The notes under the pieces were generated by a model. That model was not told the origin of the DNA. It did not search any database and was given only the letters and a program-made list of their open reading frames with translations. A stretch of DNA of 64,000 bases from Anoxybacillus thermarum (lineage in GTDB: Bacteria; Bacillota; Bacilli; Bacillales; Anoxybacillaceae). A program made the position numbers and the translations under genes. Numbering within the stretch: position 1 is the stretch's first letter; each line of letters starts with the position of its first letter. Location: assembly GCF_000836725.1 (NCBI RefSeq), contig NZ_JXTH01000003.1, positions 1 to 64,000 of the forward strand, given 5' to 3'. Shown piece by piece: positions 52,298 to 61,901 of the stretch.

Positions 52298-53744
52298 AGA
52301 CCAACCGCTTATTTTTGAATTAAGCAAGCCAGGACGAATCGGGTATAGCTTACCGGCACTAGACGTGCCAGCAGTCGATGTCGCACAAGTCATCCCAACC
52401 GAATACATTCGGCAAGAGGCACCGGATCTTCCAGAAGTGTCAGAGCTTGACATTATGCGCCATTATACAGCGCTATCAAAGCGCAACCATGGGGTTGATT
52501 CCGGCTTTTACCCACTTGGATCTTGTACAATGAAATATAATCCGAAAATAAATGAAAACGTTGCCCGCTTCGCTGGATTTGCCCACATTCACCCGCTTCA
52601 GCCGGAAGAAACGGTGCAAGGGGCACTTGAATTAATGTATGACTTACAAGAGCATTTAAAAGAAATTACCGGTATGGATGCGGTGACGTTGCAGCCAGCC
52701 GCTGGTGCGCATGGAGAATGGACAGGACTGATGATGATTCGCGCCTACCATGAAGCAAACGGTGACTACAACCGCACAAAAGTCATCGTTCCTGATACGG
52801 CGCACGGAACAAATCCTGCGTCGGCAACAGTTGCCGGGTTTGAAACGGTCACGGTGAAATCGACAGAAGAAGGGCTTGTCGATTTAGACGATTTACGTCG
52901 CGTCGTCGGTCCAGATACAGCCGCGCTTATGCTCACAAACCCAAATACGCTTGGTCTTTTTGAAGAAAATATTTTAGAAATGGCAGAAATTGTGCATGCC
53001 GCAGGCGGAAAGCTGTATTACGACGGGGCAAACTTAAATGCGGTGTTAAGCAAAGCGCGCCCTGGTGATATGGGCTTTGACGTCGTGCACTTAAACCTTC
53101 ATAAAACGTTTACTGGCCCGCATGGCGGCGGTGGCCCTGGGTCTGGTCCAGTTGGTGTGAAGGCGGATCTTACTCCATTTTTACCGAAACCGACGGTGGA
53201 AAAGGGAGAAAACGGCTACTATCTCGACTATGACAGACCAAAAGCGATCGGTCGCGTGAAGCCGTTTTATGGCAATTTCGGCATTAACGTTCGTGCCTAT
53301 ACGTATATTCGTTCGATGGGGCCAGACGGCTTAAAAGCGGTGACAGAATATGCGGTATTAAACGCTAATTACATGATGCGTCGCCTAGCGGAATATTACG
53401 ATTTGCCATACAACCGTCATTGTAAACATGAATTTGTGTTATCAGGAAAGCGGCAAAAGAAATTAGGGGTGCGTACGCTTGATATTGCGAAGCGTTTGCT
53501 TGACTTCGGCTACCATCCGCCGACGATTTACTTCCCATTGATTGTCGAAGAGTGTATGATGATTGAGCCGACGGAAACGGAATCAAAAGAAACGCTCGAT
53601 GCGTTCATTGACGCGATGATTCAAATCGCAAAAGAAGCGGAAGAAACGCCGGAAATCGTCCAAGAAGCACCGCATACAACGGTCGTGAAACGATTGGATG
53701 AAACGACGGCGGCTCGCAAACCGATTTTGCGATATCAGAAATAA
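52290..53744 (+). CDS. gcvPB: Glycine dehydrogenase subunit 2 (GcvPB)
   Basis: PLP-binding half of the P protein, 484 residues. The PLP lysine is Lys272 in HLNLHKTF, followed by the Gly-rich loop [14 protein letters not shown]. With GcvPA it decarboxylates glycine and loads aminomethyl onto lipoylated GcvH, which is not in this window. The nearby lipM supplies the octanoyl group for lipoylation. A terminator follows. Confidence 0.96.
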   Translation: MHKDQPLIFELSKPGRIGYSLPALDVPAVDVAQVIPTEYIRQEAPDLPEVSELDIMRHYTALSKRNHGVDSGFYPLGSCTMKYNPKINENVARFAGFAHIHPLQPEETVQGALELMYDLQEHLKEITGMDAVTLQPAAGAHGEWTGLMMIRAYHEANGDYNRTKVIVPDTAHGTNPASATVAGFETVTVKSTEEGLVDLDDLRRVVGPDTAALMLTNPNTLGLFEENILEMAEIVHAAGGKLYYDGANLNAVLSKARPGDMGFDVVHLNLHKTFTGPHGGGGPGSGPVGVKADLTPFLPKPTVEKGENGYYLDYDRPKAIGRVKPFYGNFGINVRAYTYIRSMGPDGLKAVTEYAVLNANYMMRRLAEYYDLPYNRHCKHEFVLSGKRQKKLGVRTLDIAKRLLDFGYHPPTIYFPLIVEECMMIEPTETESKETLDAFIDAMIQIAKEAEETPEIVQEAPHTTVVKRLDETTAARKPILRYQK

Positions 53745-53769
53745 AACAAAAGGTGAAAATGAAAAAACG

Positions 53770-53806
53770 AGGTGCCAGGCGTTTTTGCTTGGCACCTTAT
53801 TTTTTC
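53770..53806. terminator. gcv operon terminator
   Basis: AGGTGCCA (53770-53777) pairs with TGGCACCT (53790-53797), with a T-rich stretch after it. It also covers the 3' end of yqhL. Confidence 0.85.
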
Positions 53807-54168
53807 TTCACCTTTCCTGTCCACATTTTAAATCCGCCTTTTAAGTGGTAAAGGTCGCGATATCCTTTTCGGTAAAGCATTTGTGCTGCACGGCCGCTGC
53901 GAAGTCCGCTTTGGCAATATAAATAAATCGGCTGGTCTTTACGCAATTCTTTCATACGTAAACGTAGTTGTGAAAGCGGAATGTTACGTGCTCCTAAAAT
54001 GTGACCGGCAGCATATTCATCTGGTTCGCGAACATCGATGAGTTGCGCTTTTCGATAACCTGCGCGGAACTCTTCTTCCGTAAGCGTTTTAACGACTCGC
54101 TTTTGGTAAAAGTATGTAATTACCGCGTACACAATGATTGCCCCGAGAATAATAAGAACTGTTGTCAT
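53797..54168 (-). CDS. yqhL: Membrane-anchored rhodanese-like protein YqhL
   Basis: 123 residues: one N-terminal membrane segment (about 3-20) and a rhodanese domain (about 30-118). The catalytic loop is Cys85 in YCQSGLRSGRA. It is a predicted sulfurtransferase on the inner membrane face. In B. subtilis YqhL has been linked to sigma-W and glpG-like functions, but the substrate here is not known. It is divergent from lipM. Confidence 0.88.
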   Translation of the reverse strand: MTTVLIILGAIIVYAVITYFYQKRVVKTLTEEEFRAGYRKAQLIDVREPDEYAAGHILGARNIPLSQLRLRMKELRKDQPIYLYCQSGLRSGRAAQMLYRKGYRDLYHLKGGFKMWTGKVKKK

Positions 54169-54240
54169 GCGAATCCTCCTTTTTCATCGTTGCCACGTCT
54201 ATTATATAAATGTTTCGTCCAAGAAGCAAAGCATTTTCCA

Positions 54241-54269
54241 TTGACTTATTATGTTTGCTACACTATAAA
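54241..54269 (+). promoter_or_regulatory. Sigma-A promoter of lipM
   Basis: TTGACT (54241-54246), 17 bp, TATAAA (54264-54269), 24 bp before the lipM ATG. Confidence 0.85.
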
Positions 54270-54293
54270 ATGATAGAGGAAAGGGTGGAGTAG

Positions 54294-55130
54294 ATGGAAA
54301 AAGAAGTATGGCGATTTATTGACTCAGGCGATTGTTCCCCAGCGTTTAATATGGCGCTTGATGAAGCTTTGTTAGAATGGCATAGTGAAGGAAACTTTCC
54401 ACCAACCATTCGGTTTTACGGTTGGAACCCACCGACGCTTTCGATCGGCTATTTTCAAAAAGTCGAAAAAGAGATCGATATGGATGCAGTAAAAAAATAC
54501 GGACTTGGTTTTGTGAGACGTCCAACAGGCGGGCGCGGTGTGCTTCATGATAAAGAGTTAACGTATAGCGTTATCGTATCAGAAGCGCATCCAGCTATGC
54601 CACAAACGGTGACGGAAGCGTATCGCGTCATTTCACAAGGCATTTTGGAAGGATTTCGCTTCCTTGGGCTTGATGCGTATTTTGCTGTTCCAAAAACAGA
54701 AGAAGAAAAAGCGGATTTAAAAAATCCACGCTCGGCTGTTTGTTTTGACGCACCGTCTTGGTATGAGCTCGTTGTCGAAGGAAGAAAAGTGGCAGGAAGC
54801 GCCCAAACGCGACAAAAAGGGGTCATTTTACAACATGGCTCGATTTTATTAGACTTAGATGAAGAAATGCTTTTTAGCTTATTTAAGTATCCGAACGAAC
54901 GAGTAAAAGAGCGATTGCGACAAAATTTTAAAAACAAAGCGGTCGCGATCAATGAGCTAACCGATCGAAAAGTGACGATCGATGAGGCGAAAGAAGCATT
55001 TTTCAAAGGATTTGAAAAAGGTTTAAACATTCAGTTGGAACGATATGAATTAACCGATGATGAGCGATTGTACGTTCAGCAACTAGCGAGGAATAAATAC
55101 GAAACAGATGAATGGAATTTTAAACGATAA
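54294..55130 (+). CDS. lipM: Octanoyl-[GcvH]:protein octanoyltransferase LipM
   Basis: LipM transfers octanoate from acyl carrier protein to GcvH, the first step of lipoate synthesis in Bacillus. 278 residues of the BPL/LplA fold, with catalytic Cys150 in SAVCFDAPS, the conserved [19 protein letters not shown] and the lysine in [11 protein letters not shown]. Proximity to the gcv operon fits, since GcvH is the acceptor. Its promoter is close to consensus. Between its stop and nrdJ lies a long inverted repeat that could end the transcript. Confidence 0.95.
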   Translation: MEKEVWRFIDSGDCSPAFNMALDEALLEWHSEGNFPPTIRFYGWNPPTLSIGYFQKVEKEIDMDAVKKYGLGFVRRPTGGRGVLHDKELTYSVIVSEAHPAMPQTVTEAYRVISQGILEGFRFLGLDAYFAVPKTEEEKADLKNPRSAVCFDAPSWYELVVEGRKVAGSAQTRQKGVILQHGSILLDLDEEMLFSLFKYPNERVKERLRQNFKNKAVAINELTDRKVTIDEAKEAFFKGFEKGLNIQLERYELTDDERLYVQQLARNKYETDEWNFKR

Positions 55131-55168
55131 ATTTTCCTCTTGACAAATAAAAAACACTTGACTTAATT

Positions 55169-55221
55169 ATCAATATGTAGTATGTGTTTTTTGAAAAAAC
55201 ATACTACATATTGATTTTTTT
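55169..55221. promoter_or_regulatory. Perfect 17-bp inverted repeat with paired NrdR-box-like sites before nrdJ
   Basis: ATCAATATGTAGTATGT (55169-55185) and ACATACTACATATTGAT (55199-55215) are perfect inverted copies, followed by a T-run to 55221. Each arm contains a near-match to the NrdR core CWATATATWG: CAATATGTAG (55171-55180) and CTACATATTG (55204-55213), 33 bp apart, about three helical turns. As RNA, it would also form a terminator-like stem. The arms overlap a promoter-like TTGACT/TATGTG pair at 55158-55186. Confidence 0.72.
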
Positions 55222-55289
55222 ATTGATTATTGTTGTCGATATATGGTAGTTTAATGTAGTAAGATTATGTTGGTAGAGGAGAGGTAGAC

Positions 55290-57851
55290 ATGACGGTTGC
55301 GTTTTCTGAAAAAATGACGGTGAATGTGGACAAGCTGAATGAGGACATTCGCCTATTTCCACAAGTGCACCCGATTACTTCTGAGATGCACATTACATAT
55401 AAGGGTGTGTCGCGTTTAGTGATGCTTGATCGCTATTCGTTTAAAGATACGGAAAAGTTGACGCTAAGCGTCGGGGATTTTGTCGTTTTAACAGTGAAGG
55501 AAGATCCAAAGTTTCCGGCGCGTGGGCTTGGGTTTATTGTCGAGTTGGATTGGGAAAGTAAAAAAGCACACGTGCTCGTGGAAGAAGAATATCGCCATGT
55601 GCTAGAAGGGGACGAGGCGAAAACAGGCATTGTCGTTCGTTCTCTTGATGTGATTGAAAAACCATTAGAAATTTATTATGAGCAAATTGCAAAGCGGAAC
55701 GCAACCGGGCTAGCCGCTGTTGAACAAACGGAAGAAAAACGGCAAGAGTGGTTCGAAAAGTTTTATGAACAACTTGTCAGTCTAAATTTCGTTCCAGCAG
55801 GGCGCGTATTATATGGAGCAGGTTCCGGAACAGAAGTGACGTACTTCAACTGCTACGTCATGCCATTTATCAAAGACTCGCGTGAAGGTATTTCTGAACA
55901 TCGCAAGCAAGTGATGGAAATTATGAGCCGCGGTGGCGGTGTCGGAACGAACGGTTCTACCCTTCGCCCACGCAATACACTCGCGCGCGGAGTGAATGGA
56001 AAATCGTCCGGTTCAGTGTCATGGCTTGACGACATTGCAAAACTGACCCATCTTGTGGAACAAGGTGGTAGTCGCAGGGGAGCGCAAATGATTATGTTGG
56101 CCGATTGGCACCCGGACATTATTGAATTCATTATTTCGAAAATGCAAAATCCGCGCATTTTGCGCTATTTGCTTGAAAATACAGAAGATGAAGGCATTCA
56201 AAAAGCAGCGAAAGAAAAACTAAAGTTTACACCCCTTACCGAACAAGAGCGCGCGATGTATCAAGGGATCGTCAACTACAAAAACATCCCAGGATACGGT
56301 GGCTTTTCAGAAAAAATTATTAAAGACGCGGAAGAAAAGTTGCGGACAGGTGGAACGTATAGCGTGCACAATCCGGACTTTTTAACAGGGGCGAACATTT
56401 CCGTTTGCTTAACGAAAGAGTTTATGCAGGCAGTAGAAAACGATGAAGAATATGAATTGCGCTTCCCAGATGTTGAAACGTACTCGGAAGAAGAAATGCG
56501 CATCTACAACGAAAAATGGCATGAAGTCGGCGATGTGCGTGAATGGGAGAAAATGGGCTATCGCGTTCGCGTCTATCGGAAAATTCGCGCGCGCGAGCTA
56601 TGGAAGCTCATTAACATTTGCGCAACGTATTCCGCCGAACCAGGCATTTTCTTTATCGATAACGCCAACGACATGACAAACGCAAGAGCGTACGGACAAA
56701 AAGTAGTTGCAACAAATCCGTGTGGTGAACAACCACTCGCACCTTATTCTGTGTGCAATTTAGCAGCAATTAATTTGGCGAATATGGTCGATAAAGAAAA
56801 GAAAGTTGTGGATTATGAAAAATTAAAGCGGACGGTTGAAGTCGGTGTCCGCATGCAAGATAACGTTATTGACGCAACGCCGTACTTCCTTGAGGAAAAT
56901 AAAAAGCAAGCGCTTGGGGAGCGCCGTGTCGGTCTTGGCGTCATGGGACTAGCGGATTTGCTTATTTATTGCGAAAAAGAGTACGGTTCGGAAGAAGGAA
57001 ATCGGTTAGTTGACGAGCTGTTTAAAACAATTGCGACAACGGCGTATCGTGCGTCCATTGAGCTTGCGAAAGAAAAAGGAAGTTTTCCGTTTTTAGTTGG
57101 TGAAACAGAAGAAGAAACGATGAAATTGCGCGAAGCGTTTATTCACACCGGTTATATGAAAAAGATGCCGGACGATATTCGCCAAGATATTTTAAAATAC
57201 GGCATTCGCAACTCGCATTTATTAACGGTTGCTCCGACTGGATCCACAGGGACCATGATCGGCGTGTCCACAGGACTTGAACCATATTTTTCCTTCTCTT
57301 ATTATCGAAGCGGCCGTCTAGGTAAGTTTATTGAAGTGAAGGCGGATATCGTTGAAGAATATTTAGATAAACATCCAGAAGCAGATCCGAACAACTTGCC
57401 GCATTGGTTTGTAACCGCGATGGATTTATCGCCAGAAGCGCATGCAGATGTACAATGCATTATTCAACGTTGGGTCGATTCAAGCCTCTCGAAAACGGTG
57501 AACGCACCGCGTGGCTATACGGTCGAGCAAGTGCAAAAAGTGTACGAGCGTTTATGGCGAGGCGGTGCAAAAGGTGGGACAGTGTATGTTGACGGTAGCC
57601 GCGATGCGCAAGTATTAACATTAAAAGCAGAAGAACATGTGGTCGAAGAGCAGCTAGAACTTCTGCCAGAAGAACCGAAAAAACGGGCTGTTGCGCTTGT
57701 TGAAACGATTCCGGATTTACGCGCAACGGACGTTACGATCGGTTCGGAAGTCGGCAACATTTGTCCAGTATGCCGTGAAGGAACGGTTGAAGAAATTGGT
57801 GGTTGTAACACATGCACAAGTTGCGGTGCCCAATTAAAATGTGGTTTATAA
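55290..57851 (+). CDS. nrdJ: Vitamin B12-dependent (class II) ribonucleotide reductase
   Basis: NrdJ reduces ribonucleotides to deoxyribonucleotides with adenosylcobalamin and works with or without oxygen. 853 residues. Active-site motifs include FNCYVMPFIKDSREGI near the N-terminus, ATNPCGEQPLAPYSVCNLAAINL, and the phosphate loop VAPTGSTGTMIG. The C-terminus carries a CPVCREG ... GGCNTCTSCG zinc ribbon plus a final cysteine (KCGL), probably for re-reduction. No B12 riboswitch is visible; the upstream inverted repeat suggests NrdR control. Confidence 0.95.
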   Translation: MTVAFSEKMTVNVDKLNEDIRLFPQVHPITSEMHITYKGVSRLVMLDRYSFKDTEKLTLSVGDFVVLTVKEDPKFPARGLGFIVELDWESKKAHVLVEEEYRHVLEGDEAKTGIVVRSLDVIEKPLEIYYEQIAKRNATGLAAVEQTEEKRQEWFEKFYEQLVSLNFVPAGRVLYGAGSGTEVTYFNCYVMPFIKDSREGISEHRKQVMEIMSRGGGVGTNGSTLRPRNTLARGVNGKSSGSVSWLDDIAKLTHLVEQGGSRRGAQMIMLADWHPDIIEFIISKMQNPRILRYLLENTEDEGIQKAAKEKLKFTPLTEQERAMYQGIVNYKNIPGYGGFSEKIIKDAEEKLRTGGTYSVHNPDFLTGANISVCLTKEFMQAVENDEEYELRFPDVETYSEEEMRIYNEKWHEVGDVREWEKMGYRVRVYRKIRARELWKLINICATYSAEPGIFFIDNANDMTNARAYGQKVVATNPCGEQPLAPYSVCNLAAINLANMVDKEKKVVDYEKLKRTVEVGVRMQDNVIDATPYFLEENKKQALGERRVGLGVMGLADLLIYCEKEYGSEEGNRLVDELFKTIATTAYRASIELAKEKGSFPFLVGETEEETMKLREAFIHTGYMKKMPDDIRQDILKYGIRNSHLLTVAPTGSTGTMIGVSTGLEPYFSFSYYRSGRLGKFIEVKADIVEEYLDKHPEADPNNLPHWFVTAMDLSPEAHADVQCIIQRWVDSSLSKTVNAPRGYTVEQVQKVYERLWRGGAKGGTVYVDGSRDAQVLTLKAEEHVVEEQLELLPEEPKKRAVALVETIPDLRATDVTIGSEVGNICPVCREGTVEEIGGCNTCTSCGAQLKCGL

Positions 57852-57857
57852 CGTAAA

Positions 57858-57888
57858 AAGGGACGGGAAAACCCGTTCCTTATTTTAT
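57858..57888 (+). terminator. nrdJ terminator
   Basis: AAGGGACGGG (57858-57867) pairs with CCCGTTCCTT (57872-57881) around a short A loop, followed by a T-rich stretch. Confidence 0.85.
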
Positions 57889-57958
57889 TATGAATAATAA
57901 CAAAAATTGTATTTCATCACTTCATACGAATAAACCATACTAACATTGAGGTGATTGC

Positions 57959-58984
57959 ATGAAGCCATTTATTCCTCAGCTTGTTTATTTTGAGCCCGAA
58001 GCGCTTCATTATCCGCTCGGCAAAGAGTTATATGAAAAATTTAAACATATGCATATCGACATTCGCGAAACAACATCGCATAACCAAGTGCGCGGCATTC
58101 CAGGAGATAACGAGCTTCAGCAATATCGCAACGCAAAATCAACGCTTGTTGTCGGTGTTCGGCGCACATTAAAATTCGATACGTCTAAACCATCGGCAGA
58201 ATATGCGATTCCTCTTGCGACGGGATGCATGGGGCATTGTCATTATTGTTATTTACAGACGACGCTCGGAAGCAAGCCTTACATTCGGGTATACGTCAAT
58301 CTTGATGATATTTTTTCTCAAGCGAAAGCATACATTGATGAACGCGCTCCAGAAATTACGCGCTTTGAAGCGGCTTGTACGTCGGACATTGTCGGCATCG
58401 ATCATTTGACGCATGCTTTAAAAAAAACGATTGAATTTATTGGAGCGACGGAATACGGCCGACTTCGTTTTGTCACAAAATATGAACATGTCGATCATTT
58501 GCTTGATGCAAAGCATCATGGAAAAACACGCTTTCGTTTTAGCGTCAATTCACGGTATGTTATTCAAAACTTTGAACCGGGGACGTCCTCGTTTGACGCA
58601 CGGCTAGAGGCGGCGCGAAAAGTGGCGCATGCTGGCTATCCGCTCGGATTTATCGTCGCTCCGATTTATATGCATGACGGTTGGGAAGAAGGATATTTTG
58701 AACTGTTTGAACGACTGAACACAAATTTGCAAGGTATCGACTTAACAAATTTAACGTTTGAATTAATTCAACATCGCTTCACTAAACCGGCGAAAACGGT
58801 TATTCAAAAACGATATCCGAAAACGAAACTTGACCTTGATGAAACGAAACGAAAATATAAATGGGGACGATACGGAATCGGAAAATATGTGTATCGAGAT
58901 GAAGAGGCGAATCGGCTAAATGACACGATTCGCTCGTATATTGCGCAATTTTTTCCCGAAGCGACGATTGAATATTTTACGTAA
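57959..58984 (+). CDS. splB: Spore photoproduct lyase
   Basis: Radical-SAM enzyme that repairs the UV-induced thymine dimer of spores during germination. 341 residues. The cluster motif is C90-M-G-H-C94-H-Y-C97, and the hydrogen-donor cysteine is Cys140 (EAACTSD). ATTGAGGTG is the ribosome site. CATACTA (57936-57942) looks like a sigma-G -10, but the -35 is not well placed. No splA gene precedes it. It lies between nrdJ and mntR. Confidence 0.95.
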   Translation: MKPFIPQLVYFEPEALHYPLGKELYEKFKHMHIDIRETTSHNQVRGIPGDNELQQYRNAKSTLVVGVRRTLKFDTSKPSAEYAIPLATGCMGHCHYCYLQTTLGSKPYIRVYVNLDDIFSQAKAYIDERAPEITRFEAACTSDIVGIDHLTHALKKTIEFIGATEYGRLRFVTKYEHVDHLLDAKHHGKTRFRFSVNSRYVIQNFEPGTSSFDARLEAARKVAHAGYPLGFIVAPIYMHDGWEEGYFELFERLNTNLQGIDLTNLTFELIQHRFTKPAKTVIQKRYPKTKLDLDETKRKYKWGRYGIGKYVYRDEEANRLNDTIRSYIAQFFPEATIEYFT

Positions 58985-58988
58985 ATAG

Positions 58989-59026
58989 TTGTCATGCTTG
59001 GTAAACATGTTATAATCATAATGATT
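58989..59026 (+). promoter_or_regulatory. mntR promoter with a palindrome over its -10
   Basis: TTGTCA (58989-58994), 16 bp and a perfect TATAAT (59011-59016). A perfect 6-1-6 palindrome, AATCATAATGATT (59014-59026), starts within the -10 and reaches the start point, so a repressor here would block transcription. Confidence 0.68.
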
Positions 59027-59053
59027 GCGGATGTTTGTTTAGGAGGGGAACGT

Positions 59054-59482
59054 ATGCCAACACCAAGCATGGAGGATTATATTGAACAAATTTATATATT
59101 GATCGAAGAAAAAGGATACGCTCGTGTATCAGATATTGCTGAAGCGTTATCTGTTCATCCCTCCTCTGTGACAAAAATGGTTCAAAAGCTTGATAAAGAC
59201 GAATATTTAGTATATGAAAAATATCGTGGGCTTGTGCTTACTCCAAAAGGAAAAAAAATCGGTAAACGTCTCGTGTATCGCCATGAGTTGCTTGAACAAT
59301 TTATGCGTCTCATTGGTGTAGATGAAGAAAACATTTATCGCGATGTTGAGGGAATCGAACATCACTTAAGCTGGAATGCAATTGATCGCATCGGTGATTT
59401 AGTACAATACTTTGAGGAAGATCGGTCACGTCTTGAAGCGCTTCGCAACATTCAAAAGCAAAACGAGCAAGAACAGGCATAA
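59054..59482 (+). CDS. mntR: Manganese transport regulator MntR
   Basis: DtxR-family repressor of manganese uptake genes. 142 residues from the ATG at 59054, with TTTAGGAGGGGAACG before it. The metal ligands Asp8, Glu11, His77, Glu99, Glu102 and His103 match B. subtilis MntR exactly, so it should bind two manganese ions. The helix-turn-helix is about 24-50 ([22 protein letters not shown]). A longer frame upstream has no support. Confidence 0.96.
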   Translation: MPTPSMEDYIEQIYILIEEKGYARVSDIAEALSVHPSSVTKMVQKLDKDEYLVYEKYRGLVLTPKGKKIGKRLVYRHELLEQFMRLIGVDEENIYRDVEGIEHHLSWNAIDRIGDLVQYFEEDRSRLEALRNIQKQNEQEQA

Positions 59483-59497
59483 ACGCTTGTTCTTTTT
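59468..59497 (+). terminator. mntR terminator
   Basis: AAGAACAGGC (59468-59477) pairs with GCTTGTTCTT (59484-59493), one G-T pair, followed by a T-run. The left arm lies in the last mntR codons. Confidence 0.75.
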
Positions 59498-59557
59498 TGT
59501 TTTTTTATGCTCAATCTCTCCCATTTTTCATACATATATGGCGAGGGAGGGAAGGGC

Positions 59558-60436
59558 ATGGAGATTGACGGTGTGTTTTCTGGTGGAGGAGTCAAAGGTT
59601 TTGCGCTAATCGGGGCATATGAGGCGATCGAGGAAAAAGGTTTTCGTTTTAAGCGGCTTGCTGGTACGAGCGCAGGGGCACTTATTGCTTCGCTTATTGC
59701 GGCGGGATTTACAAGCAAGGAAATCGTGGACATGATTGAAGAAATGAATGTAATGGACTTTCTCGATGAGCGACATACAATCATCCCGTATGCATGGTTA
59801 AAATGGCTCGTGCTTTATTGGAAAATGGGGTTATATAAAGGAGAAAAGCTCGAACGATGGATCGCAGAGCAGTTAAGTAAAAAAGGTGTGTACACGTTTG
59901 CCGATTTGCCTCACGAACGATTGCGAGTCATCGCTTCTGATTTAACGAATGGGACGATGCTTATTTTGCCAGATGATTTGCCGAAATACGGCATTGATCC
60001 TCTCCGCTTTTCCGTCGCAAAAGCAGTAAGAATGAGCGTCGGCATTCCTTATTTTTTTGAGCCTGTACGGTTAAAGACGGACGAAGGAAAGCATATTGTC
60101 GTTGATGGCGGCTTACTAAGCAATTTCCCGATTTTTTTATTTGATGAAGAGCGAAAAAAGCGACCTGTTCTTGGCATCAAATTAAGCGCAAGACAAGCGC
60201 AAAAAGCAAAAAAGAAAATTAATAATGCCATTGAGTTGTATGAAGCGTTGTTTCAAACGATGCGCGAGGCGCACGATGAACGATACATTTCGCGCCGCCA
60301 TGAAAAAAACATCATTTTTCTGCCTGTCAAACATGTCGTTGCCACCGATTTCTCAGTGACAGACGAAGAAAAAAAGAAGCTTATTTCGTTTGGAAAAGAG
60401 CGAACAGAACAATTTTTAAAGACGTGGACGTATTAA
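59558..60436 (+). CDS. yqhO: Patatin-like phospholipase YqhO
   Basis: 292 residues with the patatin lipase fold. The oxyanion GGGVKG is at 9-14, the serine elbow GTSAG has Ser38, and the catalytic Asp is in VVDGGLLSNFP. No signal peptide, so it is cytosolic or membrane-associated. The lipid substrate is unknown. The ATG at 59558 follows GAGGGAGGGAAGG; an upstream frame would be a leader of low similarity. It converges on yqhP at a shared terminator. Confidence 0.87.
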   Translation: MEIDGVFSGGGVKGFALIGAYEAIEEKGFRFKRLAGTSAGALIASLIAAGFTSKEIVDMIEEMNVMDFLDERHTIIPYAWLKWLVLYWKMGLYKGEKLERWIAEQLSKKGVYTFADLPHERLRVIASDLTNGTMLILPDDLPKYGIDPLRFSVAKAVRMSVGIPYFFEPVRLKTDEGKHIVVDGGLLSNFPIFLFDEERKKRPVLGIKLSARQAQKAKKKINNAIELYEALFQTMREAHDERYISRRHEKNIIFLPVKHVVATDFSVTDEEKKKLISFGKERTEQFLKTWTY

Positions 60437-60440
60437 AAGA

Positions 60441-60471
60441 AAAAATCGGGTTAAAAAGAGGCCCGATTTTT
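60441..60471. terminator. Bidirectional terminator between yqhO and yqhP
   Basis: AAAAATCGGG (60441-60450) pairs with CCCGATTTTT (60462-60471), with A-runs and T-runs on the two sides; the yqhP stop lies in the loop. Confidence 0.88.
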
Positions 60472-60792
60472 TTTCTTTCCTTTTTTACCTTCAATGACTG
60501 TTAAATGAGTGGCGTGCTTTTTCTTTAAAGCGGTTGGGCGCGGTTGTTTTTTCGACGTCGGCTTCGTTTTTTGATGGTGGAGTTTTTTCGATTGTTTTAC
60601 CGCTTTTTTATACGAACGACTAAAGCTTTGTCTTTGTATCCATTTATATATGCCATAAAAGGCAGCTGCGACCAATCCGATGAGAAACATTTGTTTTAAC
60701 AACTGCATCGGATCGTTCCATAGACGATAAGAAAACCCAAAAATAGCGAACACAATAAGCAAAGTGATAAGCGGGAATGGGCGCCGACGCAA
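60451..60792 (-). CDS. yqhP: YqhP basic membrane protein
   Basis: 113 residues with two hydrophobic segments (about 8-20 and 33-48) and a very basic, Lys/Thr/Pro-rich C-terminal tail (60-113). I choose the TTG at 60792, which places AAAGGAGG at the right distance; a GTG at 60801 lies inside that site. The family (YqhP/SA1362-like) has no known function. It follows yqhQ in the same direction. Confidence 0.75.
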   Translation of the reverse strand: MRRRPFPLITLLIVFAIFGFSYRLWNDPMQLLKQMFLIGLVAAAFYGIYKWIQRQSFSRSYKKAVKQSKKLHHQKTKPTSKKQPRPTALKKKHATHLTVIEGKKGKKKNRASF

Positions 60793-60811
60793 TCGATCCA
60801 CCTCCTTTATG

Positions 60812-61741
60812 TTACACCACTTCTTCTTGCTCGTTCGTCGCTTCTCCCTCTAACTCAAGCAAACGTTGAAATGATGCGATAGCTACTTCCACTTGATCGT
60901 TAGTCGGTTCTTTCGTTGTTAATAGTTGTAGCCATAAACCAGGGTAGCCAAACCAACGCAACACAGGAACATGACGTAACGCGTTTGTTAGTTGTAATAC
61001 TTCAAAAGATAACCCTAATACAACTGGAATGAGTGCTAGTCTATTTAGGACGCGCACCCAAAGCGGTTCGGTCGGGACGAACATGTAAACGAATACGCCG
61101 ATGATGACGGTAAATAAAATGAAGCTGCTGCCACAACGATAATGAAGGCGAGATTGTTGTTGTACATGTTCAACCGTCAACGGTAAACCATTTTCGTAGG
61201 CATTAATTACTTTATGTTCCGCTCCGTGATATTGAAACAATCGTTTAACGAGTGGCGTGAGCGAAATAAAGTAAATATAACCTAAAAGTAAAAGAAGTTT
61301 GAAACATCCTTCTACAAGTATTTGAGCTGTGTCCGATGGGAAAATCGGTCTCGTTAATTCAGCCAAAAATACAGGAATAAGGGTAAAAATAAATTTGCCG
61401 AATAGAAACGACAACACGCCGATCAGTGCAACACCTAAAATCATCGTCCATTTGGACGGCGTTTCAGCTTGTAACGTTTCATCTTCGTTCGGATCGAGAT
61501 CATATCGTTCGCTCGAAAATTGTAAATGTTTCGATCCGTTCGCACTTGCTTGAATAATGGCAAAAATGCCGCGAAGAAACGGAATTTTTTTTAATGAAGC
61601 AAGCATTTTGTTTGTTTCGCGTGGAACGTGAAAATACTCAATCGAACCGTCTTTGCGGCGAATGGCCGTGACGGAATGATTGCGTCCAGCAAACATGACA
61701 CCTTCAATGACCGCTTGCCCACCGTATACGTTTTTGCTCAT
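60812..61741 (-). CDS. yqhQ: YqhQ (DUF1385) membrane protein
   Basis: 309-residue DUF1385 protein. The family signature at the start (YGGQAVIEGVMFAGRNHSVTAIRRKDGSI) is intact, and about five or six membrane segments follow. The motif FQYHGAEHKVINAYENG, with its histidines and glutamates, suggests a metal site, which fits the database name predicted metal-dependent enzyme. Reaction unknown. It is divergent from yqhR and continues into yqhP. Confidence 0.87.
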   Translation of the reverse strand: MSKNVYGGQAVIEGVMFAGRNHSVTAIRRKDGSIEYFHVPRETNKMLASLKKIPFLRGIFAIIQASANGSKHLQFSSERYDLDPNEDETLQAETPSKWTMILGVALIGVLSFLFGKFIFTLIPVFLAELTRPIFPSDTAQILVEGCFKLLLLLGYIYFISLTPLVKRLFQYHGAEHKVINAYENGLPLTVEHVQQQSRLHYRCGSSFILFTVIIGVFVYMFVPTEPLWVRVLNRLALIPVVLGLSFEVLQLTNALRHVPVLRWFGYPGLWLQLLTTKEPTNDQVEVAIASFQRLLELEGEATNEQEEVV

Positions 61742-61901
61742 AAGAAGACACCAACCTATTTTCTTTTTTCTTATATTCTACAAGAAAACGATAAAAACCT
61801 CTAGGTCGATGTATTGTTTGTATTTGTATTGTTTCCAAAAATGAGAAACGATACACATGAGATCCAACATTTTGGACAAGATAAAAACGGAGGTGATGAC
61901 T

